Positions 57,222 to 64,000 of a DNA stretch of 64,000 nucleotides are shown here, piece after piece (positions within the stretch are counted from its first letter, which is position 1; every line of letters starts with the position of its first letter). Where the stretch lies: contig NZ_JACHJN010000007.1 in assembly GCF_014203665.1 (NCBI RefSeq), positions 312,059 through 376,058 of the forward strand. The letters run 5' to 3'. Position numbers and translations under genes: made by a program. This DNA comes from Saccharothrix tamanrassetensis. Lineage in GTDB: Bacteria > Actinomycetota > Actinomycetes > Mycobacteriales > Pseudonocardiaceae. The notes under the pieces were generated by a model. The model was not told where the DNA came from. It did no database searches and worked only from the letters and a program-made list of their open reading frames with translations.

Positions 57222-58322
57222 ATGACCGAGCCGCACACGACTGTCCCGACCGACCGACCCCGATCCGGGGATGTGCCGTTGGTGGTGGAGGAAGGCCCCG
57301 GTCCCCATCGCGCCGCGCCGAACCGACCGCCGGGCCACGTCCCGAGGGGTGGCCCGGCGATGGAGGCGCGCCTGCCCGGGACGGTCAGCCACCTGGTGGT
57401 GGCGCGGATCGGCGTGCAGCACTCCGATCAGGAGCAGGCCGCCGCAGCGGTCGGACGCGTGCTGCCGCTGGTGCTGGACGGGCCGCACGCGCCCAGCCGG
57501 GTGGAGCGGACCAGGGTGCGGTCCGTCGAAACCGGGCAGGCCGCCGACGAGGTGCTGGTCTGCTACTGGACCGACGCGGCGGCGCACGCGCACTGGTGGG
57601 CGTCGGAGCCCGTGCGGCAGTGGTGGGACAGCCTGCCGGTCGACGGTCCGCTGGGGCACTGGATCGAGGCGGTCACCGCCGAGGCGGCGCGCACGGAGAC
57701 GATGTACTCGACCCTGCACCCCGCCGGTCAGGCCGCCGCCCTCCCGGTGGGCTGGACCGACCTGCACGACTACGCGGGTGCGGCCCGCGACCGCATCCCG
57801 TTCGCCGGACCGCTGGGTGCCGGCGGCGAGGTGCGCACCGACCTGCCCGCCGGGGAGTCCCCGCGCGGCCGGCGGGTGCGGACGACGGACGTGCCGCAAG
57901 GCGCGTGCCTGATCCGCACCGCCCAGCACTGGGCAGGCGCACCGCCCGAGCAACTCCGGGCCTACCTGACCACGGTGGAACCCACCTACCACGCGGCCGT
58001 CCGGCACCTGGCGTCCGCCGGAGAAGGCTGCCAGTCGGTCCAGTTCCTGGAGTCGCTGGACATCGACGGCACGCCCGCGCACGGCTCGGAAGCGGTGCTG
58101 TGGTGGAACGACCTCGACGCTCTGCTCCGTTGGGCGCGGGACCACCCGACCCACCACGCCATCCTCGACGCGTTCTGGAGCGCCCTGGTCGCCCCGTACG
58201 GGATGGAGCTGAAGCTGGTGCTGTGGCACGAGGTGTTGGTGCTGCTGGAGGACGGCCTGGTCGCGGAGTACGTCAACTGCCGGAGCGGCACAGGTCTGCT
58301 CCCGGGTCGGGACAGCGAGTGA
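57222..58322 (+). CDS. Phenylacetaldoxime dehydratase family (haem aldoxime dehydratase)
   Basis: Dehydrates aldoximes to nitriles using haem. 366 residues, close to the 350 of characterised Oxd enzymes. Family features include HLVVARIGVQ, YWTDAAAHAHWW and the C-terminal EYVNCRSGTGLLP. His in HPTHHAIL fits the proximal haem ligand and His336 in LWHEVLVL the distal acid. ATG at 57222; the first about 25 residues are a poorly conserved lead. No nitrilase or nitrile hydratase gene is adjacent, so the nitrile's fate is unknown. The gene stands alone between a 26-bp palindrome and a terminator. Confidence 0.9.
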   Translation: MTEPHTTVPTDRPRSGDVPLVVEEGPGPHRAAPNRPPGHVPRGGPAMEARLPGTVSHLVVARIGVQHSDQEQAAAAVGRVLPLVLDGPHAPSRVERTRVRSVETGQAADEVLVCYWTDAAAHAHWWASEPVRQWWDSLPVDGPLGHWIEAVTAEAARTETMYSTLHPAGQAAALPVGWTDLHDYAGAARDRIPFAGPLGAGGEVRTDLPAGESPRGRRVRTTDVPQGACLIRTAQHWAGAPPEQLRAYLTTVEPTYHAAVRHLASAGEGCQSVQFLESLDIDGTPAHGSEAVLWWNDLDALLRWARDHPTHHAILDAFWSALVAPYGMELKLVLWHEVLVLLEDGLVAEYVNCRSGTGLLPGRDSE

Positions 58323-58364
58323 CGCGGCCCCGCCGGCCACGGTCCGCGGCAGGGCGGTAGGCGT

Positions 58365-58396
58365 GCCGGTCGGCACCGCTCGCGGTGCCGACCGGC
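58365..58396 (+). terminator. Terminator of the aldoxime dehydratase gene
   Basis: A perfect 14-bp stem (58365-58378 and 58383-58396) with a 4-base loop, 42 bases after the stop at 58322 and before the next gene at 58439. Confidence 0.7.
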
Positions 58397-58438
58397 GTCG
58401 TTGGTCATCCGCGCGGGGTCCGTGCCAGAGTGGAGGGC

Positions 58439-58855
58439 ATGAGACCTGGGTTCCACCTCGCCATCCCGGTCGACGACCTGGCCGAGGCCCGCGAGTTCTA
58501 CGGCGGCGTGCTCGACCTCGAAGAGGGCCGCTCGGCCGACGCGTGGGTCGACTGGAACTTCCACGGCCACCAGCTGGTGACCCACGTCGTGCCGGGCGCG
58601 GACCGCGACTCGGGCCGCAACGCGGTGGACGGGCACGACGTGCCGGTGCCGCACTTCGGATTGATCCTGCCGGTGCCGGAGTTCCACGCGCTGGCCGAAC
58701 GGCTGCGGGCGGCCGGGCGGGAGTTCGTGATCGAGCCCTACCAGAGGTTCGCGGGCGAGGCCGGGGAGCAGTGGACGATGTTCCTGCGCGACCCGGCGGG
58801 CAACGCGCTGGAGTTCAAGGCGTTCGACGACGAGTCGCAGGTGTTCGCGAAATGA
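58439..58855 (+). CDS. VOC (glyoxalase/dioxygenase-fold) protein
   Basis: 138 residues with a vicinal-oxygen-chelate fold: [19 protein letters not shown] at the start, a metal-type His in the first strand, [14 protein letters not shown] in the middle, and the usual [15 protein letters not shown] near the end. Members bind a metal and act on dioxygenase or glyoxalase-like substrates. It overlaps the SDR gene by 4 bases (ATGA), so they probably share a pathway. Confidence 0.88.
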   Translation: MRPGFHLAIPVDDLAEAREFYGGVLDLEEGRSADAWVDWNFHGHQLVTHVVPGADRDSGRNAVDGHDVPVPHFGLILPVPEFHALAERLRAAGREFVIEPYQRFAGEAGEQWTMFLRDPAGNALEFKAFDDESQVFAK

Positions 58856-59532
58856 GCAGGGGTGTACTGGTCACCGGCGGCAGCCGCGGCATCGGCAGGT
58901 CGATCGCCGAGGCGTTCCGCGACCTCGGCGACGAGGTGGTGGCGCTGTCCTCGGCGGATGTCGACCTGGCCGACCCGGTGGCGATCGCCCGGGTCGTCGG
59001 CGCCGCCGCCGACACCCTCGGCTCCATCGACGTGCTGGTCAACAACGCCGGCCTGGTGGAACTCGGCTCGCTGACCGACCAGTCGTACGAGGAGTGGCAG
59101 TCGTTGTGGCGCCGCACGTTCGACGTGAACGTCTTCGGCGCCGCGAACATGTCCTACTGCGTCGCGCAGCACATGATCGAGCGGGGCGTTCGCGGGCGGA
59201 TCGTCAACGTCGGCTCGCGTGGCGCTTTCCGCGGTGAACCGGACATGCCGGCCTACGGCGCGAGCAAGGCGGCACTGCACTCGATGGGCCAGTCCCTCGC
59301 CGTTTCCCTCGCACCGCACGGCATCTCGGTGGCGTCGGTGGCTCCCGGCTTCGTCGCCACCGACCGGGTGGCCGACATGGTGACCGACGACGTCCGCCGC
59401 CAGAGCCCGTTCGGCCGGGTCGCGAAACCCGAGGAGGTCGCCGCCGCGGTGGTCTACCTGGCCTCGCCCGCGGCCGAGTGGGCGTCGGGCGCCGTCCTCG
59501 ACCTCAACGGCGCCTCCTACTTGCGGACCTGA
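58852..59532 (+). CDS. Short-chain dehydrogenase/reductase
   Basis: 226 residues. NAD(P) motif TGGSRGIG, the NNAG motif at VLVNNAG, catalytic Ser in NVGSRGAF, and YxxxK in [11 protein letters not shown] classical SDR oxidising or reducing an unknown alcohol or ketone. Coupled to the VOC gene. Its stop overlaps by 16 bases with the stop of the convergent DUF1622 gene. Confidence 0.92.
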   Translation: MSRGVLVTGGSRGIGRSIAEAFRDLGDEVVALSSADVDLADPVAIARVVGAAADTLGSIDVLVNNAGLVELGSLTDQSYEEWQSLWRRTFDVNVFGAANMSYCVAQHMIERGVRGRIVNVGSRGAFRGEPDMPAYGASKAALHSMGQSLAVSLAPHGISVASVAPGFVATDRVADMVTDDVRRQSPFGRVAKPEEVAAAVVYLASPAAEWASGAVLDLNGASYLRT

Positions 59533-59900
59533 GGCCCGGTCGGGAGCTCGGCCTGGGGCTGGACCTCCCGCTGCTCCTGGGCTATCTCCCGGCCGAGGAA
59601 GTAGTTCAACGCCGTCCGGATCGCGGCGATCGCGGCGAGCTGCCCGATCTCCTCGAAACTGGGGGCGATCGAGGAGCGCAGGATGTCCGCGGCCAGCTGG
59701 AACTCCAGGCCCAGCACGAGGAACCTGCCCAGCGACAGGCGGATCGGGGTGAACACCGCGGCATCCCGGTGCCGGATCCCGTTGACGACGGAGCGGAACA
59801 GCGCCCACAGCGCCCCCACGACGATGATGCCCGCACCGGCTGCTTCGACCACACCGACCAGGACGTCGATGATCGAGTGAAGCGTCTTCTCGTCCACCAC
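59517..59900 (-). CDS. DUF1622 membrane protein
   Basis: 127 residues with two or three membrane helices (GVVEAAGAGIIVVGALWALF; LGRFLVLGLEFQLAADIL; a weaker third). Matches the DUF1622 pattern including RLSLGRFLVLGLEFQLAADIL-type text. GAGGAGG precedes the GTG at 59900. Function unknown. Confidence 0.85.
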   Translation of the reverse strand: MVDEKTLHSIIDVLVGVVEAAGAGIIVVGALWALFRSVVNGIRHRDAAVFTPIRLSLGRFLVLGLEFQLAADILRSSIAPSFEEIGQLAAIAAIRTALNYFLGREIAQEQREVQPQAELPTGPQVRK

Positions 59901-60064
59901 AGCACCTCCTCGTGACGTTCAGGCGTACCCGGTGGAGCCTGATCGACACGTCGGCCACAGGTGTTCCGCGCAGCGGTGCGCCGATACCGCCGCTCACGAG
60001 CAGCGGAACGGACACCGCACGGTCACGTTCGGTGGAGGTGGAGGTACAGCGCGCTAGCCCGCGA

Positions 60065-60796
60065 TCACCGCGGCGGACCGCCGGTGCCGAAGCGGTCGCG
60101 CAACGACCTGCCTCGATCCAGCACGCGCGAAGTCGTGCCCTGCGCGAGCGACCACGCGTTCGAGTTCCGGACGGCGTTCACCTTGGCCGCCCAGTCCACC
60201 GGCTGGACCACGGTGCGGGTACGGCGGTCGTGCCAGCACGAGGGTCCGCGCAGCGCGAGGCATTCGATGAACGACACGGCCAGCAGCACGACACCCACCA
60301 GCACCCAGACGACATCGAGCCGGAGCGCACCGACGAGCAACGCCACCCACCCCGCGCCCGGCAGCAGCACGGTCAGCACCGAACGCGCCAACGCCCGCGC
60401 CGGACGCACCCGCCGCGTGCCGTCGACCGACACGACGGACAGCGAGGTGACCACCTTGCCCACCGTGCGGCCGAACCAGGCGTGCGCGACGAAGTCGTAG
60501 AGTGCCACCGCCAGCACCTGCGCCACCATCACCGCCACCACCGACAACGTGACGTCGCCCCACACCTCGGACAGGCCGGCGGCCGCGCTGTCCCCCGCGT
60601 CGTCCCACCGCGCCGAGAACACGCCCAGCACGCTGTCGTCCGCGACCGACGCCGCGCTCAGCGCCGCGCTGTGCTTGACGTGCCCGAGCGCGAGCGCCCA
60701 CAGCGGCGAGGTGAGGACGAGCACCAGCAGCCAGTCGAGCAGGCGCGCGACCCAGCGGCGTCCGAGGTGCCGAGGAGGAAGGGTTTGCGGCAGCAT
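60065..60796 (-). CDS. RDD-family membrane protein
   Basis: 243 residues with about five membrane helices. The RDD signature is seen as RRWVARLLDWLLVLVL near the start, and GRTVGKVVTSLSVVSVDG in the middle is characteristic. ATG at 60796 is chosen for its GGGAG ribosome binding site. Function unknown; some RDD proteins act in ion exchange. Confidence 0.88.
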   Translation of the reverse strand: MLPQTLPPRHLGRRWVARLLDWLLVLVLTSPLWALALGHVKHSAALSAASVADDSVLGVFSARWDDAGDSAAAGLSEVWGDVTLSVVAVMVAQVLAVALYDFVAHAWFGRTVGKVVTSLSVVSVDGTRRVRPARALARSVLTVLLPGAGWVALLVGALRLDVVWVLVGVVLLAVSFIECLALRGPSCWHDRRTRTVVQPVDWAAKVNAVRNSNAWSLAQGTTSRVLDRGRSLRDRFGTGGPPR

Positions 60797-60927
60797 GGTC
60801 ACTCCCGGTGGCAGAAAGGGCAGACTACGGCCGGCCGCGGTTCGCGCGGTCCGTAGAACTGCGGCGAATGGCTCGTCGATCCGGGTGATCACCTCCGACG
60901 GCGCCGGAGCGCTCGTTCAGCGGCCGG

Positions 60928-63900
60928 TCAATGTCCGGGGCACGGTCGCCGGTCGGGCAGCTGGGGGAAGTACCGGTCCCACTGCGCCGAGCTGAGCGGG
61001 GGGTGGGCGACGGCGCAGACGGTGGCGGCGACGCGCTCGGGGTCGATCTCCAGCAGGCGTGCGGTGTGGTCCTTGCTCCCGGTGGCGAGCGTGTGGCCGT
61101 CGGGGGCGAACGCCAGGGACCACACGGCGTCGGTGTGGCCGGTGACGGCTGCGGACTCCGCGGGGTGGCGCGGGTCGCGGACGTCCCACAGCCGCACGGT
61201 GCGGTCCCAGCTGCCCACCGCGAGGGTGTGCCCGTCCGGGCTCAGGACCACGGCGTTGACGTTGTCGGTCTGGTGCACGACGGCGAGTTCGGTGGCGGCG
61301 CGGACGTCCCACAGCCGAACCGTCCGGTCCCAGCCGCCGGTGGCGATCGTGCGCCCGTCCGGGCTGAACGCCACCGCGATGACCCCGTCGGTGTGGCCGG
61401 TGAGGACGGCCAGGTCGGTGGGGCGCCGCGGATCGCGGACGTCCGACAACCGCACGCTCCGGTCCCAGCCCGCGGTCGCCAGCGTGTGGCCGTCGGGGCT
61501 GAACACCACCGCGTTGACGCCTTTCCGGTGTCCGGAGAGCACGGCCAGCCGGTTCGGGTAGCGGCGGTCCGCGATGTCCCACAACGACACGGTGCCGTCG
61601 AGGCCGGCAATGGCGAGGACCTGCCCGTCGCGGGCGAAGGCGACCGAGTTGACGTTGTCGTGGTGCGCGGCGAAGGTGAACAGCTCGGCGGGCCGGCGGA
61701 GGTCGCTGACGTCCCACAGGCGGGCCGTGCGGTCGTAGCTCGCGGTCGCGAGGGTGTGCCCGTCGGGGCTGAAAGCCAGCCCGCACACCGAATCCCGGTG
61801 CTGGGTCAGCACAGCCAGCTGCACGTTGCTGTGGGTGTCCCACAAGCGCACGGTGCGGTCCCAGCTGCCGGTGGCCAGGACACTCCCGTCCGGGCTGAAC
61901 GCCACCGCGCACACGGGGTTGCCGTGCGCGGTGATCGTCGGTCCCGGGAGGTCCCACAGCCAGGTCGTGTAGTTCTTGCTCGACGCCGCCAAGGTCCGGC
62001 CGTCGGGGCTGAACGCGACGGACAGCACGTAGCCGGTGGGACCGTTGAACGCGGTCAGCTCGCGGGCGTGGGCCACGTCCCACAGCCGGGTCGTGCGGTC
62101 GTAGCTGCCGGTGGCCAGCACGCTCCCGTCCGGGCTGAACGCGGCGGCGCGGACGACGTCGGCGTGGCCGGCCAGCACGCGCGGCGGGGCGAGCGGGTCC
62201 GCCGTGTCCCACAACCGCACGGTGTGGTCCTGGCTCGTGGTGGCCAGCAGGCGTGCGTCGGGGCTGAACGCCACCCAGGTCACGGGTGCGGTGTGTCCGG
62301 TGAGGACGCGCGGCTCACCCAGTCGCGGCAACGTGGTCACGTCCCACAGCAACGTGGTGCCGTCCCAGTTCGCACCGGCCAGGGCCCGCCCGTCGGGGCT
62401 GAACGCCAACGACACGCTGGAGAGGGCGACGCGCGCGGCGGCGATCTCGGCCGGACGCCGTGGATCGGTCGTGTCCCACAACCGCACCCTCGAATCGCCC
62501 GCCACCGCCAGCGTGCGTCCGTCGGGGCTGAACGCCACGGCGTTCACGTCACCGGTGAACCCGGACAGCGTCACCATCACCTGCGGGGCAGCGGGATCAC
62601 TGATGTCCCACAACCGCACGGTGTCGTCCCAACTGCCGGTGGCGAGGACGCGACCGTCCGGGCTGAACGCCGTGCCGTGCACGCTGTCGCTGTGCCCGGT
62701 CAGCGTCGCGATCACCTCGGGGTGGTGCGGATCGTCCGCGCTCCACAGCCGGACGGTGTGGTCCTGGCTCGCGGTGGCGAGCAGCTTCCCGTCAGCGCTG
62801 AAGGTGGACATGTTCACTTCGTTGTCGTGTCCGGTCAGCTGCGTGGCGTACGGCGTGGCGAACGTGCTGAGCAGGGCGCTGCGGGTGTCGACGGTCGGTG
62901 CGAGGCGGTAGGCGGCGAGGCCGAGTTGCGCCGCCGTGGCCGGGTCCGCGGCGCGCAACAGGCCTGCTTGACCCGCGACCCGCTGAGCGACGGCGAGGTC
63001 GCGCTGCCGGTCGGCCGCCGTTCGGGCGCGCAGCGCGTACGTGGTGGCGGTCGCGGCGAGCACCAGGAAGACGGTGAGCAGCGCCACCAGCCGGCGTAAT
63101 CGGCGGGTGCGGAGGCGTGCGGCCGTCTGCTCCCGGACCTGCGCGGACAGGCTCGCTGCCAGGAACTCCCGCTCTCGCCTGCTGAGCACCGAATCGTCCT
63201 TCGTGGACAGGTCCTGGGCGAGGGCGAGGCGGGTTCCCCGGTACAGCGCTCCCGGGTCGCGGTCGACCGACTCCCACGCGTCGGTGGCTTCGGTGAGCTG
63301 CCGGTGGGTCCGCAACGCCTCGCGGTCCTCGGCGAGCCACTCCCGCAGGCGCGGCCACGACCGGATGAGTGCTTCGTGGGTGATCTCGACGGTGTCCCGG
63401 TCCAGCGTCAGCAGCCGTGCGCGGGCCAGGCGGTCGAGCACGACCATCGTGCCGGGGTCGTCCACGTCCAGCTCGCCGCGGCTGATGTGGCGCTTGGTGT
63501 CCTCGGTGCCCTCGCCCGGCACCGTCAGCCGGAGGAAGAGGTTGCGGGCGAGGAGCCGCTGGTGCGGGTCGAACTCGGCGTAGACCGACTCGGCGGTCTG
63601 GGCGAGAGCGCCGTCGATACCCCCTGCCGCGTGGAATCCGTTCAACGTCAAGGTGTTGCCGCGTCTTCGCCGCCACGTTTCGAGCAGCGCGTGCGACAGC
63701 AGCGGCAGCACACCCACCTGCCCGTGCGCATCGACCACGAGCTTCGCCAGCAGCGCGCTCTCGACAGTGCAGCCCGCGGCGACGGCGGGTCGGACGATCG
63801 CCGACCGCAACTCGTCGGTCGTCATCGGGCACACCGGGATCTGCGCGTCCCGGAAGAGGTCGACCAGGCGCGGGTAGTTGGTGCAGTGCGCGTAGAAGTC

Positions 63901-64000
63901 GGCCCGCACACCCAACACGACCCGGCACCGGCCGTGCTCCTCGACGGCCGCGGCGACTAGCAGGTCCACGAACCGCGCGCGCTCGGCCGGGTCGCGGCAG
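60928..64000 (-). CDS. WD40-repeat protein with nSTAND-type NTPase region (N-terminus beyond window)
   Basis: At least 1,024 residues are present; the frame is open to base 64000, so the start and probably the P-loop lie outside. The visible N-terminal part (RCRVVLGVRADFYAHC, VGVLPLLSHALLETW) is the end of an nSTAND1 ATPase domain. One membrane-like helix follows (LVALLTVFLVLAATATTYAL). Fourteen WD40 repeats then fill the C-terminus, each with AFSPDGxxLATGSxDxTVRLWD, enough for two seven-bladed propellers. Such proteins are signalling scaffolds, sometimes in conflict systems; no partner is visible here. Confidence 0.92.
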   Translation of the reverse strand, partial: CRDPAERARFVDLLVAAAVEEHGRCRVVLGVRADFYAHCTNYPRLVDLFRDAQIPVCPMTTDELRSAIVRPAVAAGCTVESALLAKLVVDAHGQVGVLPLLSHALLETWRRRRGNTLTLNGFHAAGGIDGALAQTAESVYAEFDPHQRLLARNLFLRLTVPGEGTEDTKRHISRGELDVDDPGTMVVLDRLARARLLTLDRDTVEITHEALIRSWPRLREWLAEDREALRTHRQLTEATDAWESVDRDPGALYRGTRLALAQDLSTKDDSVLSRREREFLAASLSAQVREQTAARLRTRRLRRLVALLTVFLVLAATATTYALRARTAADRQRDLAVAQRVAGQAGLLRAADPATAAQLGLAAYRLAPTVDTRSALLSTFATPYATQLTGHDNEVNMSTFSADGKLLATASQDHTVRLWSADDPHHPEVIATLTGHSDSVHGTAFSPDGRVLATGSWDDTVRLWDISDPAAPQVMVTLSGFTGDVNAVAFSPDGRTLAVAGDSRVRLWDTTDPRRPAEIAAARVALSSVSLAFSPDGRALAGANWDGTTLLWDVTTLPRLGEPRVLTGHTAPVTWVAFSPDARLLATTSQDHTVRLWDTADPLAPPRVLAGHADVVRAAAFSPDGSVLATGSYDRTTRLWDVAHARELTAFNGPTGYVLSVAFSPDGRTLAASSKNYTTWLWDLPGPTITAHGNPVCAVAFSPDGSVLATGSWDRTVRLWDTHSNVQLAVLTQHRDSVCGLAFSPDGHTLATASYDRTARLWDVSDLRRPAELFTFAAHHDNVNSVAFARDGQVLAIAGLDGTVSLWDIADRRYPNRLAVLSGHRKGVNAVVFSPDGHTLATAGWDRSVRLSDVRDPRRPTDLAVLTGHTDGVIAVAFSPDGRTIATGGWDRTVRLWDVRAATELAVVHQTDNVNAVVLSPDGHTLAVGSWDRTVRLWDVRDPRHPAESAAVTGHTDAVWSLAFAPDGHTLATGSKDHTARLLEIDPERVAATVCAVAHPPLSSAQWDRYFPQLPDRRPCPGH

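Overview
The window is about 73% GC, with third codon positions almost all G or C and frequent GTG (occasionally TTG) starts. Gene content is typical of a filamentous actinomycete: SARP/NB-ARC regulator, LAL regulator, PASTA-less Ser/Thr kinases, F420-type oxidoreductase, WD40-nSTAND protein, large KatE. A member of the Pseudonocardiales (Saccharothrix, Lentzea or Actinosynnema type) fits best, but that is an inference from gene style. No rRNA, tRNA, CRISPR array, transposase or phage gene was seen.

Layout. 1-4.4 kb: start of an FAD oxidoreductase, two unknown genes on a short divergent promoter region, a decayed alpha/beta-hydrolase pseudogene carrying nine copies of a 9-bp repeat, and rtcB. 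4.5-11 kb: a weak unknown reading frame, katE with a strong terminator, a large secreted hydrolase and a trypsin-fold protease that converge on a 24-bp-stem terminator. 11-24 kb: a LAL regulator, small unknown genes, an LLM-class oxidoreductase, a membrane Ser/Thr kinase, a D,D-carboxypeptidase and a very long P-type ATPase whose N-terminal half looks like a dead copy of the catalytic half. 24-28.7 kb: isochorismatase-like hydrolase, MFS transporter, LysR regulator and amidase, which look like one catabolic unit.

29-31 kb: an RsbQ-like hydrolase followed directly by a PAS-PP2C phosphatase, the same pair that senses energy stress in Bacillus. 31.2-34.7 kb: a tightly overlapping run (MSMEG_6728-type protein, glutamate-cysteine-ligase-like enzyme, haem-oxygenase-fold iron enzyme) converging on a CDGSH iron-sulfur protein and an MTQ2/HemK2-like methyltransferase. 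34.9-37.6 kb: a Ser/Thr kinase with an altered catalytic loop (HRE for HRD) and a fatty acid desaturase.

38.0-42.1 kb is the most unusual region: a possible 17-residue peptide gene, two consecutive stem-loops, two paralogous haem-oxygenase-fold enzymes that each begin with a PqqD/RRE-like domain, an EamA exporter and a FemAB/GNAT-like acyltransferase, all on one strand with minimal spacing. I read this as a candidate uncharacterised peptide- or amino-acid-modifying biosynthetic operon.

42-47.6 kb: small secreted or membrane proteins, a 38-codon fragment of dnaE, and an AfsR-type regulator. 47.6-53.1 kb: a single-chain biotin carboxylase-BCCP-carboxyltransferase of 1,822 residues, preceded by a 17-bp inverted repeat. 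53-57 kb: a membrane protein with five 159-bp tandem repeats and an unknown 405-residue protein. 57-59.5 kb: aldoxime dehydratase behind a perfect 26-bp palindrome, then an overlapping VOC-SDR gene pair. 59.5-64 kb: DUF1622 and RDD membrane proteins and a 14-repeat WD40-nSTAND protein that runs off the window.
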